DNA from: an uncultured Campylobacter sp.
GTDB taxonomy: Bacteria > Campylobacterota > Campylobacteria > Campylobacterales > Campylobacteraceae
Direction of reading: 5' to 3'
Length of the DNA: 24,663 bases
NCBI RefSeq assembly: GCF_938041645.1
Contig: NZ_CALIST010000041.1
Coordinates: 1 to 24,663 of the forward strand
The stretch's first letter is position 1, and every line of letters begins with the position of its first letter. The position numbers and the translations under genes were made by a program. Below are positions 1 through 7,601 of the stretch, one piece after another. Below the pieces are notes generated by a model. It searched no databases and was not told the origin of the DNA. It was given only the letters and a program-made list of their open reading frames with translations.

Positions 1-117
1 GTCATCGCCAACATCAAGACCTGGAGAGTCCTGCACACCGGCTACAGAAGACCACCGGAAACCTTCCCGGAAACCATCACCGCAGTCCTCGGACTCATAT
101 TCACCTACACCCTATGA
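1..117 (+). CDS. C-terminal fragment of an IS5-like transposase (partial, runs off the window)
   Basis: The first frame is open from base 1 and ends at TGA 115-117, giving 38 residues that begin VIANIKTWRVLHTGYRRP and end in a hydrophobic stretch. This 'NIKTWRVLHT.YRRP' ending is familiar from IS5-superfamily DDE transposases common in Actinobacteria, where it is the conserved C-terminus. Only this tail is inside the window, so whether the element is intact cannot be judged. The right terminal inverted repeat should lie in 118-187, but the left end is missing and it cannot be identified. Codon use (ACC, ATC, CTC, AGA) is unlike the Campylobacter genes downstream. An IS beside a foreign-looking operon suggests acquired DNA, or another organism's contig. 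Confidence 0.6.
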   Translation, partial: VIANIKTWRVLHTGYRRPPETFPETITAVLGLIFTYTL

Positions 118-196
118 ATAAGCCTCAAAGTCTGACATTACGTAAGTATTTTATCCGCTATCTATGAACATATCTAAAACGTAAGGGATGGAAGCA

Positions 197-1048
197 GTGT
201 CGGCTACAAATAAGATTTTGGTAATCTTGAGCGAATTTGGTTATTGGGGCGAAGAGCTAATTGGCCCTATGGAGGTATTGGAAGGAGCGGGATACGATCT
301 CGATTATGCTACGCCTCACGGAAGGAAGCCTCCGGCAATCACAGTGAGCATGGACCCTGGATATATTGATCCGCCTCTTGGACGACCTGTTACGAGCTCG
401 ATTATGGCCGAAAAAGTCCGTAGTATCGATTCTGGAGGCGTGCTGGACGAGCCGATTAATATTGAGGAGTTGCTGCCTGAGCGCCCATATCGGAGTGAAA
501 GTAACTGGCTCCGTGCTTATGAGCAATATACAAGTGAGGTGGATGAGACTGTCAAGCGGCTCACTCACGAGTATGATGCCTTGCTATTGGTTGGCGGGTC
601 TGGTCCAATAATTGATGTAGTAAACAACTACAGGATTCATGAAATTATCCTAGGATTTGTATCGGCCAATGTTCCGGTTGCTGCAGAATGCTACGGCGTC
701 GCCGCGCTTGCTTTTGCTCGTGATCCGCTCGAGCGTCGGAGTATTATTGAGGGAAAACATGTCACCGGGCACTGCATCGAGTATGACTACCAGGACGGTA
801 CCGGATTTATGGGTACCGACTTCGTAATGGGGCCACCACCATATCCGTTGGAGTATATTCTTCGCGATGCGACTGGACCAAACGGTGGCTACCATGGGAG
901 ATTCGGGCACGTTACATCAGTAATCGTCGATTATCCATTCATTACCGGTCGATCGACACCCGATTCATACTTAACAGGCCAAAAATTGGTCGAGGTACTC
1001 CGAACGGGCTTGAGGCAATGGGGATTCATGGGAGTGCAGTCGGCATGA
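197..1048 (+). CDS. Large DJ-1/PfpI-family protein (Hsp31-like), first gene of foreign operon
   Basis: A class I glutamine-amidotransferase-like fold of the DJ-1/PfpI superfamily, about 283 aa. The N-terminus has the beta strand and acidic residue pattern of the family (KILVILSEFGYWGEELIGP), and the nucleophile elbow reads AAECYGVAAL with the candidate catalytic cysteine at residue 165. It is longer than simple PfpI proteins (~170-190 aa) because of an insertion at about residues 55-110, as in Hsp31-like members. Known members are glyoxalases/deglycases, chaperones, isonitrile hydratases or proteases, and the actual substrate here is unknown. An ATG lies at 188, but AAGGGA (183-188) overlaps it and fits GTG 197 with 8 bases spacing, so GTG is preferred. 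The stop overlaps the next start (ATGA at 1045-1048), which suggests translational coupling. Confidence 0.75.
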   Translation: MSATNKILVILSEFGYWGEELIGPMEVLEGAGYDLDYATPHGRKPPAITVSMDPGYIDPPLGRPVTSSIMAEKVRSIDSGGVLDEPINIEELLPERPYRSESNWLRAYEQYTSEVDETVKRLTHEYDALLLVGGSGPIIDVVNNYRIHEIILGFVSANVPVAAECYGVAALAFARDPLERRSIIEGKHVTGHCIEYDYQDGTGFMGTDFVMGPPPYPLEYILRDATGPNGGYHGRFGHVTSVIVDYPFITGRSTPDSYLTGQKLVEVLRTGLRQWGFMGVQSA

Positions 1049-2700
1049 GACGCGGATGCGATGCGCTGGTCGAGCAGCTACAGAGCGATGGTGTAAAATA
1101 TATTTTTGGCAATCCTGGTACTGTTGAACAAGGGTGGATTGACACCATTGACCGTTGCCCAGATATCGAGTACATACTTACGCTCCAAGAAGCGAGCGCA
1201 GTTGGTATTGCCGATGGATACGCCAGAAAATCCGGACACCTTGGTGTCGTTCAACTCCATTCTGGAGTTGGATTGGGTAATGGTATCGGGATGCTTTATC
1301 AGGCTTTGCGTGGGCACACTCCTATGTTAATTTTGGTGGGTGATGCAGGTCTTCAGTATGACAATCTTCAAGCACAGATGGCAGTTGATCTCGTAGCAAT
1401 GGCAGCGCCTGTTACTAAATGGGCAACCCGCGTTACGCATCCGGATTCTGTACTTCGTACAGTTCGACGGGCTATCAAGACAGCATTCGCACATCCACGG
1501 GGACCAGTCCTGGTGAATTTTCCCGCGGACGTCATGGATGCGACTAATCGAGAAGTCGTTGTACCTAGCGTAGTTCCTGACCAAAACGGTATGCCCGACG
1601 CTGATGTTATCCATTATGCATCGGCTTTATTAAAGCACTCGTGGTCGCCGGCGATCATCGCTGGTGACGGAGTGTCGACGGCCTCAGCCCAAGTTGAGTT
1701 ATCGGAGATTGCAAATGTGTTAGGGGCGCCAGTATGGGGATGCAACTGGTCTGCCCCCAACCTCCCTGCAAATGATCCGCACTATCGCGGCGATCTCGGG
1801 CACATGTTCGGTAGCACAAGTCAGAAATTACTTGAGGGCAGTGATACGTTGTTGGTCGTAGGCACGTATTTGTTCCCAGAAGTGTATCCAGACACTAGTC
1901 CAGAATGCCTGTCTGATGTAAATAGGATCATTCATATTGATTGGGATATAGACCAGATCGGAAAAAATTTTCCTGTTGACATTGGAATTCAATGTAGCCC
2001 CAAGGCTGGCCTACGAGCCTTACTACACGAGTTAGGGGAGCCTACCGGCAAGTGGAAACAGCGAAACGATGAAGTAATCGCGGTTAACTCGGATCTCAGA
2101 GAACAACGAAAGGTAGAGTATTCTTCGTCGGAAAGGAGTAGATACCTGACTCAGTTTGGTCAAACTGTCGCTCAAATCGCGCCTCCAGACACTGTCTACT
2201 TTGACGAAGCGTTAACGTCGTCTGCTCCGCTCTTTGAAGTGCTGCCAACGTCACCAGGGAGATGGCTGCAAACAAGAGGCGGCTCCTTGGGTGTTGGTGT
2301 CCCCTCCGGAGTTGGCATGAAACTTGCTGTCGGTTCTAGTCCCGTAGTTGTTATCACGGGGGATGGCGGCTTTATGTACACGCTACAGGCTCTATGGACC
2401 GCTTCACATCTGGATATCTCCTTGGTAGTCGTCGTATGCAATAATGGAGCGTACGAGCTACTAAAAGATAATTTCGAACAGTATCGAATGACGCAGGCGT
2501 TGGATATATCGTCAAATGTCCCATCCTCCTTTGGATTGACTGAGCCATCTGTAGATTATGTGATGGCTTGCAGATCGATGGGAGGAGACGGTGAAGTTGT
2601 CACAGATCCGGCGCAATTTCGCGGCAGTATTAAACGCGCCTTCGAAGCAAAAGTACCGTATTTGATCGATCTAGTAATCCCGAATTTAGAAAGGCGTTGA
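1045..2700 (+). CDS. Thiamine-diphosphate-dependent decarboxylase/synthase family enzyme (benzoylformate decarboxylase-like)
   Basis: 551 aa with the three-domain layout of ThDP enzymes. The N-terminal PYR domain has GNPGT (26 is Thr) and LQEASAVGIADGYA with the cofactor-activating glutamate E49. The middle domain spans about 190-340. The C-terminal PP domain has the ThDP/Mg motif GDGGF, with Asp440, ending in NN about 30 residues later. QLHSGVG places a histidine at residue 72, equivalent as I recall it to the N-terminal active-site histidine of benzoylformate decarboxylase. The second active-site histidine of that enzyme has no clear match in VVGTYLFPEVYP, so a 2-oxo-acid decarboxylase or carboligase with a different substrate is likely. 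I chose ATG 1045, which overlaps the previous stop as ATGA and has GGGAG at 1029-1033. ATG 1018 would add nine poorly supported residues. Genes encoding two DJ-1 proteins flank it. Confidence 0.8.
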   Translation: MRRGCDALVEQLQSDGVKYIFGNPGTVEQGWIDTIDRCPDIEYILTLQEASAVGIADGYARKSGHLGVVQLHSGVGLGNGIGMLYQALRGHTPMLILVGDAGLQYDNLQAQMAVDLVAMAAPVTKWATRVTHPDSVLRTVRRAIKTAFAHPRGPVLVNFPADVMDATNREVVVPSVVPDQNGMPDADVIHYASALLKHSWSPAIIAGDGVSTASAQVELSEIANVLGAPVWGCNWSAPNLPANDPHYRGDLGHMFGSTSQKLLEGSDTLLVVGTYLFPEVYPDTSPECLSDVNRIIHIDWDIDQIGKNFPVDIGIQCSPKAGLRALLHELGEPTGKWKQRNDEVIAVNSDLREQRKVEYSSSERSRYLTQFGQTVAQIAPPDTVYFDEALTSSAPLFEVLPTSPGRWLQTRGGSLGVGVPSGVGMKLAVGSSPVVVITGDGGFMYTLQALWTASHLDISLVVVVCNNGAYELLKDNFEQYRMTQALDISSNVPSSFGLTEPSVDYVMACRSMGGDGEVVTDPAQFRGSIKRAFEAKVPYLIDLVIPNLERR

Positions 2701-2707
2701 ATATATC

Positions 2708-3274
2708 ATGAAAGTGGCCGTACTTCTTGAGAGTGATTTTTACGAACCGGAGTTGTTCTATTATGAGAGGCGATTCGAAGAAGAAAATATTGAGCTTGAT
2801 TTCGTAACTAGGCTATGGGGGAATTCAGAACTGTCGTTCCGAGGGCATGAATATGGTCTTGAACGACGTTGCAGCAAATCATTCGAAGACTTGAGTGATG
2901 ACGATATACGCGATTATAGTGCAATTATAGTTCCGTCTGGAATGGTTGCGGATAGACTACGTTATACTGAGGACCCAAAAATTGCTCCGCCAGCGACTCG
3001 ATTCCTTGCTCGCGCCTTCTCGTACCCGAGCGTACTAAAAGGCATCATTTGTCATGGAGCATTGCTTATGACTCCAATGCCCTGGGTTCTTCGCGGCAGA
3101 AAAATGACGGCACATAATAACCTTTTAGGCGATCTGAGAAACATGGGAGCTGTATATGTAGACGAGGATGTGGTAGTCGATCGGAATCTTATTAGTGGGA
3201 GATCCGGTGCTCAGTGCCAGAAGTTCGCGCACACTATTATCGAACATTTGCAGTCCAACACAAGAAATCACTAG
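2708..3274 (+). CDS. Small DJ-1/PfpI-family protein
   Basis: 188 aa, the usual length of a single-domain DJ-1/PfpI protein. Visible features are the opening strand MKVAVLLESDFYEPEL with the candidate acidic partner E13, the strand YSAIIVPSGMV, and the nucleophile elbow GIICHGALLM with Cys115-His116-Gly117. Then comes RGRKMTAHNN, matching the family's 'L.GrkvTa' strand, and a late 'NLISGRS' strand. Known members act as glyoxalase III/deglycase, isonitrile hydratase or cysteine-dependent hydrolases, so chemistry on a reactive carbonyl or nitrile is plausible but not shown. It lies 7 bases after the ThDP gene and 12 before the EthD gene, clearly in one operon. Codon use (CGA, GGA, TTA, ATA) is unlike the Campylobacter genes downstream. 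Confidence 0.78.
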   Translation: MKVAVLLESDFYEPELFYYERRFEEENIELDFVTRLWGNSELSFRGHEYGLERRCSKSFEDLSDDDIRDYSAIIVPSGMVADRLRYTEDPKIAPPATRFLARAFSYPSVLKGIICHGALLMTPMPWVLRGRKMTAHNNLLGDLRNMGAVYVDEDVVVDRNLISGRSGAQCQKFAHTIIEHLQSNTRNH

Positions 3275-3286
3275 GAGAGTTCTATC

Positions 3287-3982
3287 ATGATTCATCAGTT
3301 CATTTTTGCAGCGCCAAGGCCCGGACTTACTGAAAAGCAGTTTCAGGAATATTGGCTCAACGTCCATGCCGTGAATTTTGCCTCAAAGATTCCTCAGATC
3401 AAAAAATACCAGATAGGCCGAAGGCTGCCGAAGTTAGATCAGTCGGAGTCTCCTTTGTGGAACGGAGTGGCTGAAATTTGGCTTCGTAACGACGAGGACC
3501 AAATTGCCTCCCTGCAAACGGAAGAGTTCATCAAGGGCGCTCGTGCTGATGAACCAAACTGGGCGGCATTTTGGCGTTCGTTGGTTCTGGACACTGAGGA
3601 TAGCGAACGGTTTCAATACTGTGAAGAACCAGAGACTGGTGTTGTAAAGTTGCTTGTTCTCGGCAAGCGATTGTCGGGGATGTCTTTGAATGAATTTCGG
3701 GAAGAGTCTCGCATAAGGGCGTCTGAAGCTGCTGGACAGCTGTTCGGCCTCGTTAGTTATGCTCACTACTTCACGCGAGATGCGGTTTACAGCGTTGGCG
3801 AAGCTCCTCTCGATGTTGTACATGCGCTTAGATTCCGGTCTCCGAATGTGGCGCATGATGCGCTCAGTAGCGGCAGAGTCAATGAATTTATTGCAGCCTT
3901 GCATCCGATCTGTGAGGAGAGGTATAATCATAGGATCGTGGTCGATGAAAATTGGGTGATTGGTCCCGAGGAGAGAGAATGA
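3287..3982 (+). CDS. EthD-domain protein with two dimeric alpha/beta-barrel repeats
   Basis: 231 aa. The N-terminal half opens with MIHQFIFAAPRPGLTEKQF and continues with EYWLNVHAVN, the hallmark of EthD-type ferredoxin-like (dimeric alpha/beta barrel) domains, in which the histidine is well conserved. The second half restarts with VKLLVLGKRLSGMSLNEF at about residues 120-140 and appears to be a diverged tandem copy lacking that histidine, so one chain may form the whole barrel. EthD-like proteins occur in ring-degradation and polyketide-type pathways, often as small isomerases, cyclases or accessory proteins, and no substrate can be assigned. A strong ribosome site (AGGAGAG, ~3273-3279) precedes ATG 3287. 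The stop overlaps the following SDR start as ATGA (3979-3982). Confidence 0.7.
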   Translation: MIHQFIFAAPRPGLTEKQFQEYWLNVHAVNFASKIPQIKKYQIGRRLPKLDQSESPLWNGVAEIWLRNDEDQIASLQTEEFIKGARADEPNWAAFWRSLVLDTEDSERFQYCEEPETGVVKLLVLGKRLSGMSLNEFREESRIRASEAAGQLFGLVSYAHYFTRDAVYSVGEAPLDVVHALRFRSPNVAHDALSSGRVNEFIAALHPICEERYNHRIVVDENWVIGPEERE

Positions 3983-4728
3983 CGATAAGGAAGGCACTCG
4001 TTACCGGAGGTAATCGTGGTATTGGCAGAGAGGTGTGTCGCCAGTTTTCTGCGCAAGGATTCCAGGTGTATCTCGGCTGTCGTGATTTAGAATCGGGGAA
4101 CGAAGCCGCACGTGAGATTCAGAGCAATGGAGAAATCGTTCCGGTTAAACTGGATGTGAGAAATCCTGACGACATTTCTTCGGTTGGAAGCGCGGTAGGA
4201 TCGCAGTTGGACGTGCTCGTAAATAACGCAGGGCTCGCGCTCGGGCTTGAGGGGATCGCGCAGACGCCCGTAGAGGATTTGGAGACGATGGTCGATACGA
4301 ATATCAAGGGCGTGCTGTATTCGACCAAGGCCGTGCTACCGCTGATGATCGCGCGCAAAAGCGGCTATATCTTCAATCTCGGCTCGACTGCGGGCGCGTG
4401 GCCCTATCCTGGTAGCCACGTTTACGGCGCGAGCAAGGCGTTTATCAAGCAGTTTAGCCGCAATATCCGCAACGACCTGCGCGGCACGGGCATCCGCGTG
4501 ACGGAGATCGCGCCGGGAATCTGTAAGAGCGAGTTTAGCCAGGTGCGCTTTAAAGGCGACGTAGCGCGCGCTGCGGCCGTGTATGAGGGGGTCGATGCGA
4601 TCCTGCCCGAGGATATCGCGCAGATCGTGCTAAGCTGCCTAGCGATGCCGCACCGAGTAAATATCAACATCGTAGAGGCGATGGCGACGCAGCAGAGCTG
4701 GGCTGGGCTTTTTATCGAGAAGCATTAA
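3979..4728 (+). CDS. Chimeric short-chain dehydrogenase/reductase: foreign N-terminus, YdfG-like C-terminus
   Basis: 249 aa with a complete SDR motif set: cofactor loop TGGNRGIG (residues 9-16), NNAG (82-85), catalytic Ser136, Tyr149 and Lys153 (YGASK). ATG 3979 has GAGGAGAGAG upstream and overlaps the EthD stop. The ATG at 3952 is less likely. From NNAGLALG onward the chain closely follows YdfG, the NADP-dependent 3-hydroxy acid/malonic semialdehyde reductase: LETMVDTN, GSTAGAWPY, VRFKGD and VNIN. YdfG normally begins with a GATAGFG-type cofactor loop, but this protein begins as a classical GGNRGIG SDR. Codons also change: GGT, CGT and GGA are frequent before about 4190, while GCG, CGC and GGC dominate after about 4240. 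Catalytic residues are intact, so activity is possible, but the natural ydfG start would be missing. An assembly join is equally possible. Confidence 0.72.
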   Translation: MTIRKALVTGGNRGIGREVCRQFSAQGFQVYLGCRDLESGNEAAREIQSNGEIVPVKLDVRNPDDISSVGSAVGSQLDVLVNNAGLALGLEGIAQTPVEDLETMVDTNIKGVLYSTKAVLPLMIARKSGYIFNLGSTAGAWPYPGSHVYGASKAFIKQFSRNIRNDLRGTGIRVTEIAPGICKSEFSQVRFKGDVARAAAVYEGVDAILPEDIAQIVLSCLAMPHRVNINIVEAMATQQSWAGLFIEKH

Positions 4729-4744
4729 ATTTTAAGGCGAGAAA

Positions 4745-6439
4745 ATGAAAAAAATTATATTACTAATGTTTTTATCGGTTGCCGCGTTTGCGGTGGATGA
4801 CGCGACCAGGCAGCATAATGCCGAGCTTTTCGGCATCTGGACGCTGGTGCCGCCCGTCGTGGCGATCGCGCTTGCCTTTATCACAAAAGAGGTGATCCTG
4901 TCGCTTTTCATCGGCGTTTTTAGCGGCACCTATATGCTTGCAGTCGTCGGCAACAATCCGATCTCCGCGCTTGTGGGCAGCTTTACGGATCTGGTCTCGC
5001 GCGTGGTGGGCTCGATGGCTAGCAAAGGCAACGCGGGCGTGCTTTTGCAGGTACTTTGTATCGGCGGCGTGGTCGCTCTGATTAGCAGGACGGGCGGCAC
5101 GAAGGCCGTAGCGCTTTGGATTAGCAAGCGCGCTAAAACGGGTATCTCAGCGCAAATTTCGACATGGGTTATGGGTCTTTTCGTATTTTTCGACGACTAC
5201 GCAAATGCTCTGATCGTAGGCCCCGTCATGAGGCCGATCACCGATAAATTTAGAGTCAGCCGCGAAAAGCTCGCCTTTATCATCGACGCCACCGCCGCAC
5301 CGATTGCGGGTATCGCGCTAATTTCTACCTGGGTAGGGCTCGAAGTCTCTCTGATAAGAGCGGGATATGATCAGATCGGCGTGCAAAACGTAAATGCCTT
5401 CTCGATCTTCGTACAAACCATGCCGTATCGCTTCTACAATCTTTTCATGCTCGCTTTCGTAGTTTACGTAGCGTTCATGCGTAGAGATTTCGGGCCGATG
5501 CTCTCTGCCGAAAGGCGCGCGGCGACGGGCGAAATCCACTCTAAAAATTCTAACATCGCCGAGCTAGAAGATAAAACGCTAGAGCCCAAAGAGGGGATCA
5601 AGCCGCAGGCTTCAAACGCCGTTATCCCGCTTATAGTGCTAATCTGCGGTGCGTTTGCGAGCTTTTATTTTAGCGGGTTAAGCAAGCTTGAGGGCGATGC
5701 CCTCGCGGCCGCAAAAGCCGCTCCGCTAAGCTTTACGACGCTTCAGGCAACGTTTGGCAACGCAAACTCGTCGGTCGCGCTTTTTCAAGCGGCGCTTCTT
5801 GCTACGGTCGTGTCTATATTTATGAGCGTTTACCGCAAAATTTTTAACATCAGAGAGGCGATCTCTACGTGGATCAAGGGGTGGAAGACGATGATCGTTA
5901 CGATCGTGATCCTGCTGCTTGCCTGGTCGCTCAGCTCCGTCATTAAGGAGCTCGGCACGTCGCGCTATCTAGTCGATATGCTAAGTCAAAATACGCCGAA
6001 ATTTTTGCTTCCGGTAGCGATTTTTGTGCTGGGCTCGTTCATTAGCTTTTCGACGGGCACTAGCTATGGCACGATGGGAATTTTAATGCCGCTTGCCATA
6101 CCTTTGGCAAACGCCGTGGGACTTCACTACGGGCTTTCGGGCGATGCGCTTCACGCCTATATGATCGTAAATATCTCGGGCGTGCTAACCGGCGCGATTT
6201 TCGGCGATCACTGCTCGCCGATTTCGGACACCACGATCCTTTCGTCGATGGGCGCGGGCTGCGATCATATCGAACACGTAAAGACGCAGATGCCTTACGC
6301 TCTATCCGTCGGCGCGGTCGCCGTAGTAGCGGGCTATCTTCCCGTAGCGCTAGGACTTAGCGTCTGGATCGCGCTGCCGATGGGGCTTGCCGTTACGTGG
6401 GCTCTTGTGCGATTTGCAGGTAAAAAGATAGAGGAGTAG
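4745..6439 (+). CDS. nhaC: NhaC-family Na+/H+ antiporter (inner membrane)
   Basis: 564 aa, strongly hydrophobic, with about a dozen membrane segments. The N-terminus MKKIILLMFLSVAAFAVDD looks like a signal peptide or first helix, followed by ELFGIWTLVPPVVAIALAF. Family-like stretches include FVFFDDYANALIVGPVMRP and FSTGTSYGTMGILMPLA, and then GAIFGDHCSPISDTTILSS, which carries the Asp/Ser/Thr residues typical of NhaC-type ion paths. A charged cytoplasmic loop lies at about residues 250-290. The family exchanges Na+ (or sometimes a metabolite such as malate/lactate in MleN) for H+. The exact substrate is not determined. A ribosome site (AAGGCGAG) sits in the 16-base gap after the ydfG-like gene, so the two are likely co-transcribed. 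This is the first gene of unambiguous Campylobacter codon use. Confidence 0.85.
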   Translation: MKKIILLMFLSVAAFAVDDATRQHNAELFGIWTLVPPVVAIALAFITKEVILSLFIGVFSGTYMLAVVGNNPISALVGSFTDLVSRVVGSMASKGNAGVLLQVLCIGGVVALISRTGGTKAVALWISKRAKTGISAQISTWVMGLFVFFDDYANALIVGPVMRPITDKFRVSREKLAFIIDATAAPIAGIALISTWVGLEVSLIRAGYDQIGVQNVNAFSIFVQTMPYRFYNLFMLAFVVYVAFMRRDFGPMLSAERRAATGEIHSKNSNIAELEDKTLEPKEGIKPQASNAVIPLIVLICGAFASFYFSGLSKLEGDALAAAKAAPLSFTTLQATFGNANSSVALFQAALLATVVSIFMSVYRKIFNIREAISTWIKGWKTMIVTIVILLLAWSLSSVIKELGTSRYLVDMLSQNTPKFLLPVAIFVLGSFISFSTGTSYGTMGILMPLAIPLANAVGLHYGLSGDALHAYMIVNISGVLTGAIFGDHCSPISDTTILSSMGAGCDHIEHVKTQMPYALSVGAVAVVAGYLPVALGLSVWIALPMGLAVTWALVRFAGKKIEE

Positions 6440-6473
6440 CTCCCGCAAATTTTAAATTTGCTTTTAAATTTTA

Positions 6474-6495
6474 AATTCCGCAGCGATGCGGAATT
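6474..6495. terminator. Hairpin downstream of nhaC
   Basis: A perfect 8-bp stem, AATTCCGC (6474-6481) and GCGGAATT (6488-6495), encloses a 6-base loop 34 bases after the nhaC stop. No T-run follows, so it could stabilise the transcript end or be an intergenic palindrome rather than a classical terminator. Confidence 0.4.
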
Positions 6496-6523
6496 CTACT
6501 GGGCGAAATTCTAATCTGCCTTG

Positions 6524-6548
6524 CGGAATTTTACTCTGTAAAATTCCG
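6524..6548. repeat. Perfect 11-bp palindromic hairpin with AATTCCG core
   Basis: CGGAATTTTAC (6524-6534) pairs with GTAAAATTCCG (6538-6548) around a TCT loop. It uses the same GGAATT/AATTCC words as the hairpin 30 bases upstream and as several other spacers (around 7170, 14967 and 15200). It could be a second terminator-like structure or one copy of a dispersed palindromic repeat. Confidence 0.5.
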
Positions 6549-6609
6549 TCGCGCTAGTAAAATTTTAAAACGAAATTTCAAAAAGCGCGAGCAAATTTTA
6601 AAAGCTGAA

Positions 6610-6630
6610 TTTTAACGTGCCGCGTTAAAA
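6610..6630. repeat. 8-bp inverted repeat upstream of crcB
   Basis: TTTTAACG (6610-6617) and CGTTAAAA (6623-6630) are separated by TGCCG. The repeat ends 76 bases before the crcB start. It could be an operator-like palindrome or a transcript hairpin. It does not resemble the fluoride (crcB) riboswitch consensus. Confidence 0.35.
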
Positions 6631-6706
6631 TAGCGAAGTCGCACATCTTTCGTCCTATGGAGGCTAGATAGCGAAATAAAATTTACAAATTTTAAAAGGA
6701 CTTGGA

Positions 6707-7087
6707 TTGACGAACTTGATTTTAGCTGGGCTAGGCGGCTGTGTAGGCGCGATGGCGCGAGTAGGCTTAAGCGGAGCGATCGCGCGCGCAATGGACCGCG
6801 CCGGATTTTGGAGCGCGTTTCCGATCGCTACTTTTTGCGTGAATGCACTGGGAAGCTTGCTGATAGGGTTTTTACTCGCACTAAATTTAACGCAGAGCCT
6901 GCGGGTATTTTTTGTAGCAGGCGCACTGGGCGGCTTTACGACATTTTCTACGTTCAGCTACGATACGCTGCAATTATTGCTGGCGCGAGAATTTGCTATA
7001 GGCATGCTAAACGCGGTCTTAAGCGTATGCGTTTGTATGCTGTTTTGCTACGCTGGGCTGCTCGCGGGCAGAGCGCTCGCAGGCTAG
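6707..7087 (+). CDS. crcB: CrcB/Fluc fluoride channel
   Basis: 126 aa, the normal size of the dual-topology Fluc subunit, which forms a four-helix dimeric channel that lets toxic fluoride leave the cell. Family features are GGCVGAMAR near the start, CVNALGSLLIGF in helix 2, GALGGFTTFSTFS (the phenylalanine-box/Na+-site region) in helix 3, and a hydrophobic last helix. The start is TTG 6707, with AAGGA (6696-6700) six bases upstream. The ORF has no nearby in-frame ATG that would keep the first helix. It follows nhaC on the same strand but after a 267-base palindrome-rich spacer, so it is probably transcribed separately. Only one crcB gene is present, consistent with a homodimeric channel. Confidence 0.9.
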   Translation: MTNLILAGLGGCVGAMARVGLSGAIARAMDRAGFWSAFPIATFCVNALGSLLIGFLLALNLTQSLRVFFVAGALGGFTTFSTFSYDTLQLLLAREFAIGMLNAVLSVCVCMLFCYAGLLAGRALAG

Positions 7088-7601
7088 CTGTGGAGCACGT
7101 GAGCTTTAAATTTAAATCGCCTCTATGTTTGCGCTTTTAAATCAAAATTTATTGAAAGTGCCTGCGCTACGGAATTTTATCGCGCGCATGTGCTGCAAAA
7201 TCTGCGAGCGATGGGCACAATACGATATGTCGTGCAGTTTTGCGAAAGGGCGCGCAGTAGCTTCGGCAAAGTTCAATAGCCATCAAGACGAGCAAATCGT
7301 AAGACGAGCGGAAAGTAAAGCGAGCGAGAGGAATTGTGGCTAAATAATTGTGCTAGGCGTCTGGCGAGTGGGCAAAAAAATCCAGATAAATTTGAAATTT
7401 GCGTGCATTCTCTGCGTATCTTGTTCGCCGCAGCTTTGTGAAATTTCGCTATCTTGCGCCTAGTTATCGCGACGCCCTAAAAATTTCGCTGTCTTGGCGC
7501 GGATAAAATAAACCTAAGCCGTGCGATAAATTTTAAAAGCTAAATTAAAGCACGCCGAAATCACGATCTTATATGCCAAATCCTGCAGCGCTATCTTAGA
7601 T
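7088..7601. other. Long spacer between crcB and the convergent gene at 7602-8765
   Basis: About 510 bases without a convincing gene. Short open frames (for example 7125-7343) lack a ribosome site and recognisable protein character. The text is rich in AAATTT words and mixes GC-rich and AT-rich bits, as in decayed or intergenic Campylobacter DNA. Both flanking genes end here, so it should contain transcription stops, but I see no strong hairpin plus T-run. Confidence 0.5.

Noticed and set aside
118..187. Right terminal inverted repeat of the IS element
   Set aside because: Without the left end no matching repeat or target duplication can be shown.
6549..6706. Fluoride riboswitch upstream of crcB
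   Set aside because: I looked for the conserved GG-GATGG and CTGATG type blocks and found none; only a simple 8-bp hairpin is present.
7125..7343. 72-codon open frame after crcB
   Set aside because: No ribosome site, no family resemblance and intergenic-like word composition.
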